Part shown: piece by piece, positions 22,551-32,670 of the stretch
Layout of the letters: the number at the start of each line of letters is the position of its first letter
Numbering within the stretch: position 1 is the stretch's first letter
Source: Ciona savignyi
Taxonomy: Eukaryota; Chordata; Ascidiacea; Phlebobranchia; Cionidae
NCBI GenBank assembly: GCA_000149265.1
Contig: CH003037.1
Span: forward strand, 105,495-169,494
DNA: 64,000 nucleotides
Direction of reading: 5' to 3'
Program-made: the position numbers and the translations under genes
Notes under the pieces: model-generated
Seen by the model: the letters and a program-made list of their open reading frames with translations, nothing else
What the model was told of the DNA's origin: nothing
Database searches by the model: none

Positions 22551-23085
22551 GAGCCAAGAAGCGATCGTGATGGTTGATAGATAATAGAATACACCACTAG
22601 ATCATTGCTTATGCTTTTAAATAACTGTTGTAATAGGTGTAGTTGTGTTTTATGCTAATTACAACAATACAAGCAAGCTTTTTATGCTCAAAAGAGCCAA
22701 GAAGCGATGCCGATACACACTCGATTTAAAAGAGACGCGAAGCGATGGCGATGTTTGATACACTCCTGTGTTTATTTTATTGCTAATTACCGGTAGATTC
22801 AACTAATTTTCTTCTACATCTTTTGGAGAGATGCTACACTCGATCTTAGCTCAAAAGAGCCGAGAAGCAACGCACGCCAAAGGTTGATGCTACTTAGTAG
22901 CTCAATACAGCCGAGAAGCGACGGCGATGGTTGATACTAAACTTGATCTTAAGCCGAGAAGCGAAGGTTAATACTAAACTTGATCTTAAGCCGAGAAGCG
23001 AAGGCGATGGTTGTTAATAAATACTACACTCGATTTTATCTCAAACGAGCCGGGAAGCGAGATCTAAAATGAGCCGAGAAGCGAT
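22551..23085 (-). repeat. tandem array of U2 snRNA 5'-end-like fragments
   Basis: Nine imperfect copies of gagccgagaagcgat or close variants, at about 22551, 22694, 22733, 22857, 22909, 22952, 22989, 23047 and 23071. Read on the minus strand, the best unit (about 22871-22833) begins TTGCTTCTCGGCTC, then TTTTGAGCTAAGATC and GAGTGTAGC. This follows the conserved 5' end of U2 snRNA (stem I and the start of the branch-point region). Units carry only about the first 35-40 nucleotides of U2, with spacers containing 'ggcgatggttgata', and two neighbouring units are about 37 bases apart. No downstream U2 (Sm site, stems III/IV) is present, so these are fragments rather than genes. Confidence 0.7.
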
Positions 23086-23109
23086 GACGATGTTTGATAT
23101 TACACTCGT

Positions 23110-23796
23110 GTGTTGATTGCTAATTACCTGTCCCCGTCATCTTCATCCTTAGCTCTCCCGATAAAAAAAAACAATTTAGACTTTGCCACCTATTATTTGC
23201 TTTTATAACACTGTCGTAGCGATGCGACGCGTCTCGAGCACAAAAAAGGGGCCCAAGCCCGAGGGACCTAGTAGGGTGGGGGTGAGGGGTAAAAAATTAT
23301 TAAAAAATTAAAATGTTGACGAGAACAAAATTATAAGTGATAATTTGTGCCGGGCCGGGGCTCTTCAATGTTCCGGCACTCGTCGATTGTTGGTTGGGTG
23401 ATTTTGGGGGTTGTGTTTAGCCCCCGAAGTATAAAGTACTATGTTTCTTTTTAAAAAAAGAGGGTTGAGGGCGGAGAAGCTTCGGAAGGGAACCCCTGTT
23501 TTTGCTCAAGAGGAGCGTGGGGGTAGGTGGGCGCCCCTCCCGCCGCTAGGAGAGACGCAGGATTGGTTTCTCTAAGCTGCACATCCATCCTGTTTGTGTT
23601 GTGTGTATTGAAGAAGGATTTTCTTTTGTGATAAGTGCAATTTTATAAAAAATACTCTCTTAAAAAACAAAACAACAAAAAATCTGTGTAAAAAATGTGA
23701 TAGATACAAAAATATATATAATGATATTTTTTTAGGCGAAATGCGTCTTGTGGATATAGAAAATTAATTAATAAAAAAGTGCTATATAAACAAATA
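23110..23796. other. unassigned, partly G-rich sequence
   Basis: The region 23230-23580 is unusually GC- and G-run-rich (for example gtgccgggccggggctct at 23348). It could be the non-coding part of the adjacent minus-strand zinc-finger element, but no other copy in the window covers it. Confidence 0.35.
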
Positions 23797-24356
23797 CTAT
23801 TTACAAGTTGATGGTAAATCAAGGTTATAGGTCTTTTGGGTTATGGGTGAGGGGGAAGAATTAAGGGACAGAACACTTTTCGAAGTGCGATGTCGTTTTC
23901 GCATATTTTGCGAGGTGTCCACGGGCCGCAAGCATTTGCCACATGTTGTCTCGTACTCGTACACAAGGGCTCGATTGGGCTGAGCCAGCATGTACTTCTT
24001 TAGCTTGTCATAGAAAGGGCGTGCAGCTGAGGACATGAGCCAGATCTTAATGAGGCATACCAATTGCCCCGGAGTCAGTGGTCCACTGTAAAGGAGTTTA
24101 GTAATATGGTCTTTAGGTTTTAGGGTGAGGGCAAAGTTACTTGGAAATTGAGAATAGGGGCCGGGGGGGGTAGGCTATATTCAGGGTGGGAGGATCGGAA
24201 ATGGCGGAGTGCCGACTCCAGGTTCCCCAGCCCTGCTTGCTCGCAGACAGGGCAGAAGTATCGACCCGTCTCACACGAGGACCCGCAATCGGTTGCACCA
24301 CAGTGTCTATAATGTTTGGAAATATTGTGTTTTGTGTTGCTATTTATTTTAATTCG
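23797..24356 (-). pseudogene. zinc-finger ORF family, copy i
   Basis: Minus-strand counterpart of 39955-40430. From about 24312 it encodes a C2H2-type finger (ETGRYFCPVCEQAG, then NLESALRHF), a TPGQLVCLIKIW segment, and a third CC..HC finger-like block (CGKCLRPVD). Here that block runs into RKRHRTSKS, where copy iii keeps HFEKC. A frameshift lies near 24090. Copies i-iv share an order of three N-terminal zinc fingers followed by a Pro-rich linker, which resembles the N-terminus of R2/NeSL-type retrotransposon proteins. No RT follows in this window, so the element class is unproven. Confidence 0.55.
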
Positions 24357-24680
24357 TAGGGAGCCGTTGCAGGTCGCTGCCTATTTTGTTAGATTGTTCG
24401 TTGTAGGCCCCAGGTAAGCCGGTTACAACACCTGATGCGATCTGCGATTCCCTACGCGCTATCTCGACTCTCGGAGGTGCGCTAATTACTTAATGTTTTC
24501 TGCGTAAACGACTCTTTGACTTCTGTGGTTCGTCTATCAACTCCTCAGTAGTTTTATAACATCAATTGTATAACGCAATTGAGGCGATTAACTTAGTACC
24601 AATTTCAAGTAAATCGTTAGATGTTGCAACGATATAGATTTCAGGTAAAAACTTCTCTGTATTCTTCACATACAAGTTTT
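24357..24680. repeat. inverted dispersed repeat, copy 1
   Basis: Reverse complement of 47411-47738 over about 320 bases with moderate divergence (shared blocks include gccgttgcaggtcgctgcc and gtaagccggttacaacacc). The right edge is followed by a run of T. The 47411 copy has a TATA-like ctatataag about 70 bases upstream and ends ...cctaca, so a solo LTR is possible but unproven. Confidence 0.65.
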
Positions 24681-24811
24681 TTTTTTTGGGGCGACAAATG
24701 ACGCGTATGCCGACAAATCGGCCGAATATAGGAATACACACACAATAATAAACATTATTTATACAATTCAATATACAGAAAGCAATGATGACGGGTTGCT
24801 GATGGGGCGAT

Positions 24812-24911
24812 NNNNNNNNNNNNNNNNNNNNNNNNNNNNNNNNNNNNNNNNNNNNNNNNNNNNNNNNNNNNNNNNNNNNNNNNNNNNNNNNNNNNNNNNN
24901 NNNNNNNNNNN
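24812..24911. other. assembly gap (100 N)
   Basis: One hundred undetermined bases. Confidence 1.
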
Positions 24912-24949
24912 TATTAAATAAAAATGCAGCAAAACTTTAGGTGCTTTAT

Positions 24950-25262
24950 TATTATTATATAAAGCTATGTTAAATAATTATGTTATGGTAAGATTATTGA
25001 AAAAACAGTAATATTCCGATTTCAAATTTCGTCTTTCTTAATTTTGGCAAAGTTTGAAATGATTTTATAACAAATTCGTAAGTTTCTCTGATGCACCATT
25101 TTCGGATATAAATGCGGAATTTGTTTTTTCACTACCCATAGAGCTTTCCGGATAAATTTTTCATTGTGCCAGCAGTAAGTATTTTTTAAATCTAGATATT
25201 TCTTATAGTTAATGATATGTAATTTTGCCATCGTTAATAATTTTATTATTCCCAGTTCAACT
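24950..25262 (-). pseudogene. LINE A-type ORF2 C-terminus, fragment H
   Basis: Minus-strand 25231-25022 reads KLHIINYKKYLDLKNTY then RKALWVVKKQIPHLY, which matches LINE A at about 7385-7500 (KLEIINYKIHLDLRNTY, RKTLWIVKNK) better than LINE B. It is therefore probably not the 3' end of the neighbouring B-type LINE C, although they lie on the same strand. Confidence 0.7.
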
Positions 25263-25304
25263 TTCTGTTCCTTATAACCTTATAGTTTATAGTTCCTTAA
25301 AACC

Positions 25305-25526
25305 GACAAAAATGGCCAAAAACAAGGCCATGCAGCAGGTTTGGCCTCTTTTTTATTGGCCAGGTAAAGACGTTGCTAAAAATGGCCGAAATAAAAGCTA
25401 AGTGGGCCGAAAATCGAGGCCAGGCCAACTGTTTGGCCACTTTTGGGTGGTCATGTAAACAGGGCATCAAAAAAGGCCAAAATTTAGCCATTGTGGCCGA
25501 AAAACGTGGCCATGTAAACAAAATAA
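25305..25526. mobile_element. GGCC-rich small insertion in LINE C (MITE-like)
   Basis: Within about 215 bases the motif GGCC occurs about twelve times in contexts like aaaatggccaaaa and gtggccgaaaa. The sequence abruptly replaces LINE C after its KTKAI codons. The right edge reads inward as tgtttacatggccacg, and similar strings (ggtcatgtaaaca at about 25450, ggccaggtaaaga at about 25361) occur inside, so sub-terminal repeats are likely. The left end and any target duplication could not be fixed. Confidence 0.45.
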
Positions 25527-28525
25527 TTGCCTTTGTTTTTAATGTAATTTGTTGCCATGATATTGGGTCGTTGTTTACGTTCATTACTTTCGGGGTTGTT
25601 TTTTCTTTTATTAGGATGTCATATATTGGCCGTAATTTCGAAGTTTCCCATACATATTCTTCCTGGTTTATTGTTCTAATTATTCGTTTAATTTGCAGAA
25701 AAGAGCCTCCTGACTAGCTCGCGTTTGGTCGTAAGTCCGTGTATAGTTTTGCGTTTAATGCTTTCATAGTCGAGCCTATATTATATCGTAGCCATTCTTC
25801 CCATGGTTCTTTTATAACTTGTAAGTGCGCAATTTTGAATAGTCGTGTCGCTCGGGCTGCTTCTATTTTTGATTTTATTTCTGGCACGTATAAACCGCCG
25901 TCGCATGTTGGCGCTATTAGAGTTTTTCTCTCTATTGTTTTTTAATGTGACTTGGGTACCAAATAAATTTAAATATATAGGAGTTAAGTTGCTTAATTAT
26001 TATATGTTTTGCTATGGTTGGGGATAAATAGCGCATTCATTGACAAGCATAGCTTTTCCTTTTAATGTTAAATTTCTATCGCGGTGTTTATAGTACAAGG
26101 TTTTAGTTATTTGCAGTAATTTATTCAGATTATCGTTGAGACACTGTGACTTCAGACTTACATGAAGACCGAGAATATTTATTTTTTCACTTATCACGTT
26201 TTCGTTGATGTTTTCTTTCGCATACTGGATTAATTCGGGGTCGTTTGATATTATTTGCGTTTTGTCCGGATACTCTTTCGTATTCTTTTAGTTTCAGTCA
26301 TTGCTATTTTTAAAGATTCTTTGTTTTCTAGGATTAACGTTAGATCTTCAGCGTATTGTTCTAATTTTGTTTCTGTTGGACCAAGTTTGATTCATTCCAT
26401 TTATTTGTGTATTTTTCATTATTTTCCTTGTTATGGTTTCGATTCCAAAGATAAATATAAGCATACTGCAGGAGCAACCCTGTCGGATGCCTGTGTTTTT
26501 TTTATCGGCAGTGTGAGGGCGCCATTAATTTGGATCCTGCTGTCTATATTGTTATATATGATTTCTAGCCATGTTATTAATATGGTGGGAAAATTTAATT
26601 TTTTAAATATCGCTTTTATAAATGAGTGATTTACGCGATCACACGCTTTCTCGAAGTCTATTGCGATTATTTTATGTTTATTGAATTTATTGGAAGATTC
26701 TATGATTGACGTAATGTTGTATAGCGCGTGATCTAGCGTTCTCCCTTTTAGTCCGCATTTCTGCTTATTGCTAATTATGTCTTCGCATAGCTTTGTTATT
26801 AATTATTCCACTTAATATTTTGTAATCGGTGTTTAATAGAGATATGGGGCGCCAATTTTTGATCTCTGATTTAACGCCTTTGTTTTTATAACTGCGGTTC
26901 TCATGGTTTGGCTCATTACTTTTTTAATTAGTATTATGGTATAGTTCGTCGAGATCGAATTTTATGTAGTTCCATAGTTTTTAATAAAGTTTAATCGTCA
27001 TGCCGTCACTACCGGGCGAGCTATCGTTGTTCATGTTATTTATTACTTCGCGTATCTCTTTTGTGTTTATTGGTTGCGTTATTTTGTTACGTTGCCTTTC
27101 ATTAATCTCCGGTGGTGCCAAGTCTTGTAAATAATCGTCGTAGTTTATGATATTTTCAGCCCAAAGGTTATTGTAGATTCTTTTTTGTGGGCGACCTGCA
27201 CTTCGCCCAGAATCACACTAGGGCTGCGTGCGAATATATCTGTCTTTAATCAGCTAAAACGCGCACGATTACCAACTGATTAGCTTGCAGGTAAGTAACG
27301 TAAGATTCGGTAGCAGATTTCATTAAAGTTCAATAAAAAGCTTTTCGGTACTAACAACTTCAGTAGTTCGGCACTAATACAATAAAAGAGAGAAACGAGG
27401 AATCGAGGCAATAAATAAAGGCGTGTTGTGACGTCACTACCTTGTTGGAATGACCGATCTAATATCAGGTGCAAATCAAGCCGGCACACCAACAGCATCA
27501 AACGATGTGAACTTAAATGCACCATAGAGATGTTACAGTTATTGTAGACTTGATAAATTGCTTCAATGGTTTCTTTGGGCGTTTTATTGGTGGTTCCAAT
27601 TTTTGTTTCACGTGATAAAACGATCGCGATTTTGTTTGCGCGTTTCTAGTTTGAAAAAAAATTTTTAGGGGCGATTCTTCGTTTTTTTAGTTTAGCGCGT
27701 ATAAAGGCTCCTTGGTGTTTTTTTGAGTTCATACCTATGTATGTTACATTCCAATGGTTCTTTTTCTTTCGTTTCGTCGCGTATTTTTAAGCGTGTCTAA
27801 AGTTTTTAGGCTGGTTTCATACCTTTTGCGTTCCGCTTGGTTAATATCTATTGATATAGCTTTTATTTCGTTTGTTAGCATACGTTGTTATGTTTTTGTT
27901 TTCTTCATAGTTTCCATTGTATTATTAATAGTTCTATTACGTCGTAATATTCTAGAATCGCATTATTTATTTTATATATTGGTTTACCCCATTGGTTGCC
28001 GCTATTTAAGTTTATTGTTATTATTATCGGACAGTTATTATGATCCAAAAACGTGTTTTTTATGTATCGTATAAGCGTTCGCGTACATTCGGTCTATCCG
28101 TGATGCCGCGTTTACCGTTTTTCTTGTGAATTCATCTCTATCTCCTCTAAGTCGGGATTGTAATTCTGTTTTACGTCATTTTTCTCTAATACCATGTTAA
28201 AATCACCTATGAGGAGGAGTCTTATCGCGGTATTATTTGTTTTATCTTTTTTATTGTCACTTCCCTTTCTACCGTTATCGCATGTTTTGCGCCAGATTTT
28301 AAGTAAACGTTATAAATTTCGATCGTCCTATCTTTGTTGGTTAAAATTACTTTTTGCGCTCTATTTTTTTCGATTATTTTATGGGTTATTGCGTGGTCTC
28401 TTAGTATCTTGTTTGTATGATTATTGCGGTTCCGTGGCGAAAGGCGCGATTTGGCGTCATTTCCGTATTTAGGAAAATTTCGATGTTGTATCTTCGTTTG
28501 TGATTAATGGCGTCATTTATTTATT
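25527..28525 (-). pseudogene. LINE C ORF2 body (RT and rest of endonuclease), decayed
   Basis: B-type LINE read on the minus strand, in a row of short frames. The RT shows IAIDFEKACDRV (about 26665; Phe to Cys in motif A), RQGCSCSM (about 26490) and YAEDLT (about 26355), where the second catalytic Asp of YADD is Glu. The endonuclease half (28525-27549) and the RT half (27166-25527) are separated by a small retro-insert. The young gypsy element G2 splits this segment from the first 40 codons of ORF2 at 32790. Numerous frameshifts. Confidence 0.85.
27178..27537 (-). mobile_element. small retro-insert in LINE C, 360 bp, with 11-bp target duplication
   Basis: The bases gttattgtaga occur at 27167-27177 and 27538-27548 and are contiguous in LINE B, so this is a clean insertion. 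On the minus strand it starts tgtaacatctct and ends gcccacaaaaaagaa, a short A-rich tail, as for a SINE or processed RNA. The end folds as gggcgaagtgcaggtcgccc. I do not recognise the source RNA, and no clear pol III boxes are visible. Confidence 0.75.
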
Positions 28526-28529
28526 GGTA

Positions 28530-28656
28530 TGTAGCGTACTGCACTGTGTTCTTTGTGCGGGCGACTTTGTAATGAACTCTCTGCGATAATACAACACACG
28601 AAAAGACGGTAACAAGAAAAGGGCATTATTAACGCTTCGCTGAACACGTCGCCACA
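28530..28656 (-). repeat. G2 3' LTR (127 bp)
   Basis: Starts tgtagcgtactgcactg on the plus strand and ends acacgtcgccaca. One difference from the other LTR (gaaaagggcat here, gaaaaaggcat at the other). A polypurine tract abuts it on the inner side. Confidence 0.95.
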
Positions 28657-28798
28657 TAACCCCCCTCCAGAAGCGGACATAATGAGCATCAGCACTACTT
28701 TAAACAATGCGAGCAACACAGTAAAATCAAATGAGGTTTAAACATAAAAACATCTGGCGAGCAACATAGTTAATCAATAAAACGAATAGGGGGTTTAA

Positions 28799-30148
28799 CT
28801 AAACGCCCCGAGCGGGTACACATAGCCGGGGGCGTTGAGGTGTATTTTGCGGTGGCAAATTATCATTGTCTGCTTTGCGTGGTCTTCCTCGTCGTGGCGG
28901 TTGTGCCACTGTGACCGGTTCTGTCATGTCCAGGTATGCTGGTTTCACACGATCTATGCTGACCACTTCATGACGTTCTCCTATCTCCAGAGTAAAAGTC
29001 TTGTGGCTGCGGCTGAGGACACGGTACGGACCGTTGTACGGTGGCGTCAAAGGTGGACGGTGTTTGTCGTTTCGTAAGAAAACGTACAGACATGTGTCCA
29101 AAACTGGTGGTACTCTTGTGGGAACTAGACCATGGCGTGACATAGGTGTTGGTAGTAGTCGACCAACCGTCTCTTTTACTGCTGGTAGTATTTGAGAAGG
29201 TAGCGGATCAGCTTGGCTTACACCAAAAAAATCCCCGGGAACTACTAAATTCGCTCCATATACTAATTCCGCTGAAGAAGCTTTCAAGTCTTCTTTAGGA
29301 GCGGTGCGGATGCCCAGCAGGACCCAGGGAAGTTCGTCCACCCAGTTTGGTCCTGTAAGCCGTGCCATGAGAGCACTCTTCATGTGACGATGAAATCGTT
29401 CAACAAGCCCGTTCCCTTGCGCGTGAAATAAGGTCGTGCGATGGAGTTGAATGCCAAGCAACCTGGTAAAAGTCGACCACAGTGCTGAGGTAAATTGTGG
29501 ACCTCGGTCCGATGAAATGTTAGACGGTACCCCGAAACGAGAAATCCAGTTAAAGGCGAAAGCCCTGGCACACGTGGTTGTAGTCGCGTCTGTCATCGGA
29601 ATAGCTTCCGGCCATCTTGTAAAACGATCGACCATTGTAAGCAAATATATATTGCCTTGTGAGGGTGCCAAGGGGCCAACGATATCAATGTTCACGTGGC
29701 TAAAACGTGATTGGCACAGTGGGTATTGCTCCAGCGGAGCGCGCACATGCTGGTGGATTTTGGCTTTCTGGCAGCTAACACATTGTTTTGCCCACAAACC
29801 GACCTGTCGATGTAAACCGTGCCAGACAAATTTAGAAGAAATGAGCTTACGTGTTGCCCGGATAGACGGGTGTGACAGATTGTGAACAATATCGAATATT
29901 TTCTTCTGCCAGGACTTCGGGATCACAGGACGTGGCGTTCCTGTCGATACATCGCAGAGAATCGTAGTTCCAGACGAATCAAGTTGGATGTCTTTAAGTT
30001 TCAGGTTCGTGAGCGCTGTGCGATAGGCTTGGACCTCCGGGGTCCAGCTGGGCAGCCGCGAGCGATGCGTAATCCATGTCAAGCTGCAATTGCGTGGCAT
30101 TAATCGAAATGCGAGAGAGGGCGTCAGCAGCTTGATTGCGTTTGCCAT
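28799..30148 (-). CDS. G2 integrase segment of pol (449-aa frame)
   Basis: Integrates the element's DNA. The HHCC zinc finger is visible ([12 protein letters not shown]..., then [12 protein letters not shown]), followed by the rve core with [42 protein letters not shown] and [19 protein letters not shown] carrying the catalytic D, D and E, then a C-terminal region ending in a PRRGRPRKA basic stretch. It overlaps the RT frame by 155 bases and lies in another phase. A run of four C on the coding strand (about 30042-30039) is where one extra base appears to have split a once-continuous pol. About 450 residues is a usual size. Confidence 0.9.
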   Translation of the reverse strand: MANAIKLLTPSLAFRLMPRNCSLTWITHRSRLPSWTPEVQAYRTALTNLKLKDIQLDSSGTTILCDVSTGTPRPVIPKSWQKKIFDIVHNLSHPSIRATRKLISSKFVWHGLHRQVGLWAKQCVSCQKAKIHQHVRAPLEQYPLCQSRFSHVNIDIVGPLAPSQGNIYLLTMVDRFTRWPEAIPMTDATTTTCARAFAFNWISRFGVPSNISSDRGPQFTSALWSTFTRLLGIQLHRTTLFHAQGNGLVERFHRHMKSALMARLTGPNWVDELPWVLLGIRTAPKEDLKASSAELVYGANLVVPGDFFGVSQADPLPSQILPAVKETVGRLLPTPMSRHGLVPTRVPPVLDTCLYVFLRNDKHRPPLTPPYNGPYRVLSRSHKTFTLEIGERHEVVSIDRVKPAYLDMTEPVTVAQPPRRGRPRKADNDNLPPQNTPQRPRLCVPARGV

Positions 30149-31928
30149 CGATGTGACGTACGTCCGTTGTGTACTCTGAGATGGCAGCTAATTGACGTTG
30201 TTGTCTCGCTGACCATGGACTTGATGTCTTGAAAAAGGCAAATGTAAGTGGTTTGTGGTCGGTGTAAGCCGTGAAGCTGCGACCTTCAAGAAAATAGCGA
30301 AAGTGTCGTATCGCTAGGTGCAAGGCGAGTAATTCCCTGTCAAACGCACTGTATTTAAGTTCGGGGGGACGTAAGCGTTTGCTAAAAAACGCCAGGGGTC
30401 GCCATGCGCCGTCCATAAATTGTTGCAGAACAGCGCCGATGGCGTGCTGCGAGGCATCGGTGGTTAGACCAGTGGGTGCCTGATGCAATGGATGGTGCAG
30501 GAGCGTGGCGTTCGCTAAAGCGGTTTTCGCCTCTTCGAAAGCTGAAACCAATGCCTCGTTCCAAACCAGTTTTTTAGATTTTCCAGACAATGACTCGTAA
30601 ATAGGAGACATGATACGTGTTGCACAAGGTATAAAGCGGTGGTAGAAATTAATCATACCTGCGAATTGTTGAAGCTCTTTGATCGTCGTTGGGCGGGGAA
30701 ACAACTGAATGGCTGCCACTTTCTCTGGCAGCGGTCGAGCACCTTGCTGGTTCACTCGGTGTCCCAGAAAATCAATTTGTGAGACTCCGAATTGACACTT
30801 GCCTACATTAACAACCAGATCGTGGTCTGCAAGCTGCTGAAAAAGTTGTCGTAAATGGTCTAGGTGTTCGGAGGTTGACTTGCTTGCTACCAGAATATCG
30901 TCAAGGTAAACATATACAAAATCTAACGATTGGCAGACGGTGTCCATCAGGCGCTGAAATGTCTGTGCCGCGTTTTTTAATCCGAAAGGCATTCGTACAA
31001 ATTCATAACACCCGAAGGGCGTAATCACACTGGTCTTCGGAATATCCTCTGGCGCAATGGGAACCTGGTGGTATCCCCGAATTAAATCAATTTTAGAGAA
31101 AATGCAAGACCCAGCCAAACGGGCCGAAAAATCTTGAATGTGGGGAATGGCATAGCGATCCGGTTGCGTGGCTGCATTAAGCCGCCTGTAGTCTCCGCAT
31201 GGTCTCCACTCACCGGAAGATTTAGGAACCATGTGCAGTGGCGATGCCCATGGACTGGACGACCTTCGAATGATTCCCATATTTAACATGTTACGGAACT
31301 CTTCCTTGGCCACGGCGAGCTTCTCGGGGTGCAGTCGCCGAGCACGTGAATGTACAGGCGGACCGCTGGTAATAATGTGGTGCTCAACTCCATGCTTGGG
31401 TAATGTCGATTGGGAGAAATGAGGCGTTGTAACTGCGGGGAATTCAGCCAGCAACTGGGCATACACAGATTTGCCCGATGAAACAGCGTTCAGACGTGGT
31501 GCTGATTGGCACGTCGTGCCGATTGGGGTGCTGGCAAACGTTTCTGTATTGATTAGGCGTCGGCGCTTGATATCCACTAACAAGGCATTTGCCCTTAAGA
31601 AATCGGCACCAAGTAGCGGTCGAGATACGTCAGCTAAAACAAATTTCCAATTGAATTTACCGGGGGGTAGATCCAATGATTCCAATCGTGAACCGTATGT
31701 ACGAATATTGCTGCCATTAGCCGCGAGGAGGTTTTTTCCGGGTTTGTGAGTGCGACGTTCAAGTCCTGTAGGGGGAAGAACGCTGATTTCGGCTCCCGTA
31801 TCAACCAGCAAATTGCGACCTGACAATCTATCCCAAACGTAGAAAAGGCTGCGTTCTGTGCCGGCCGTCGCAGCAGCTATGGACGGTCGGCTCTGCAGTT
31901 TCCCTGAAACGCACAAGGAGGGCGACAT
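29994..31928 (-). CDS. G2 protease, reverse transcriptase and RNase H (644-aa frame)
   Basis: The aspartic protease has [14 protein letters not shown] near residue 42. RT blocks follow: [51 protein letters not shown] and [12 protein letters not shown] with the catalytic YLDD. RNase H has [46 protein letters not shown] and [14 protein letters not shown]. Gag-type zinc-knuckle codons end at 31877 in a different phase and overlap this frame by about 50 bases, which would suit programmed frameshifting. The catalytic blocks look intact; the only obvious damage is the shift at the C-terminus before integrase. Confidence 0.93.
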   Translation of the reverse strand: MSPSLCVSGKLQSRPSIAAATAGTERSLFYVWDRLSGRNLLVDTGAEISVLPPTGLERRTHKPGKNLLAANGSNIRTYGSRLESLDLPPGKFNWKFVLADVSRPLLGADFLRANALLVDIKRRRLINTETFASTPIGTTCQSAPRLNAVSSGKSVYAQLLAEFPAVTTPHFSQSTLPKHGVEHHIITSGPPVHSRARRLHPEKLAVAKEEFRNMLNMGIIRRSSSPWASPLHMVPKSSGEWRPCGDYRRLNAATQPDRYAIPHIQDFSARLAGSCIFSKIDLIRGYHQVPIAPEDIPKTSVITPFGCYEFVRMPFGLKNAAQTFQRLMDTVCQSLDFVYVYLDDILVASKSTSEHLDHLRQLFQQLADHDLVVNVGKCQFGVSQIDFLGHRVNQQGARPLPEKVAAIQLFPRPTTIKELQQFAGMINFYHRFIPCATRIMSPIYESLSGKSKKLVWNEALVSAFEEAKTALANATLLHHPLHQAPTGLTTDASQHAIGAVLQQFMDGAWRPLAFFSKRLRPPELKYSAFDRELLALHLAIRHFRYFLEGRSFTAYTDHKPLTFAFFKTSSPWSARQQRQLAAISEYTTDVRHIDGKRNQAADALSRISINATQLQLDMDYASLAAAQLDPGGPSLSHSAHEPET

Positions 31929-32505
31929 TGACGCGCTTTGTTTCCGAAACTACGGTGAAAGAAGCAGATGGCGTCAGTGTCGATTTCTCTGGCTGGTTGT
32001 GGGCGAAACCTACGGCTTTGTACTTTCGAAATGAAGATGTCCCCGTCCTCTCGGCCTGCCAATAATAATTCGTCAGCCTGCCTTGCTAAATTGCGATTAT
32101 CGACAAAATCCTGAGAAGCTAGGACCGTTCTTATGTTGGCAGGCATACGTTCTAAGAATAACTCTCGGAAAATGAAGCATTCCTTCTCCTTACCCAGCAG
32201 GGCCAGCATTTCATCCATGAGTGGAGGATGGCATTCGGTCACCCAAAGGCGGCATGTGGGAGCAGTCACTTTGCTCTCTGTGACTGCGTCAGGCAGAAAA
32301 CACTGATCAATCGCTCTTTGATTGCCTGATACTTTTCTTTTTCGGGCGGATTTTCAAGTAAATCAAGCAGGCGGCATGCCGAGATGTTTTTTAGAGCAAA
32401 TTGCGCCTCCGTTTGTTGAAACCATACTCGTGCCTGGCCTGTCCAGAACGTGGGCAGTTTAAGGGCTACGGCGTTTTCCTGTTCTAGGCTCATAATATAA
32501 TTCAT
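31877..32505 (-). pseudogene. G2 gag, shortened and frameshifted
   Basis: Capsid-type protein. The first piece (32505-32266) reads LPTFWTGQARVWFQQTEAQF, the classic start of this gag family, then jumps from ALKNIS to ACRLLDLLENPPEKEKY, as if about 20-25 residues had been lost. A shift follows near 32265-32205. The second piece (32269-31877) carries LMDEMLALLGKEKECFIFRE, NLARQADELLLAG and a knuckle-like [18 protein letters not shown]. With LTRs nearly identical, this damage must be recent or inherited from a master copy that used helper proteins. Confidence 0.8.
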
Positions 32506-32524
32506 TCAGAAAATAATCGTTTCT

Positions 32525-32543
32525 GAAACGTCGCGGTCACCAA
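32525..32543 (-). promoter_or_regulatory. G2 primer binding site
   Basis: On the coding strand ttggtgaccgcgacg directly follows the 5' LTR, close to the ttggtgaccccgacgt-type site seen in many animal Ty3/gypsy elements. Confidence 0.7.
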
Positions 32544-32670
32544 TGTAGCGTACTGCACTGTGTTCTTTGTGCGGGCGACTTTGTAATGAACTCTCTGCGA
32601 TAATACAACACACGAAAAGACGGTAACAAGAAAAAGGCATTATTAACGCTTCGCTGAACACGTCGCCACA
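32544..32670 (-). repeat. G2 5' LTR (127 bp)
   Basis: Partner of 28530-28656, 126 of 127 bases the same. Flanked on the right by the GGTA duplication. Confidence 0.95.

Larger units (their letters stand above)
28530..32670 (-). mobile_element. young Ty3/gypsy LTR retrotransposon (G2) inserted in LINE C
   Basis: A 4141-bp element on the minus strand with two 127-bp LTRs (28530-28656 and 32544-32670) that differ at one base, ends TG...CA, and a 4-bp duplication GGTA (28526-28529 and 32671-32674). LINE B shows that the flanks were contiguous before insertion. Next to the 5' LTR is a primer-binding-site-like ttggtgaccgcgacg (32543-32529), and before the 3' LTR a polypurine tract (ctggaggggggtta). 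The order is gag, protease, RT, RNase H, integrase. The LTRs are very short for the group. Confidence 0.95.

Noticed and set aside
22551..23085. functional U2 snRNA gene cluster
   Set aside because: Only the first 35-40 bases of U2 are present in each unit; no Sm site or 3' stems, and the units are diverged.
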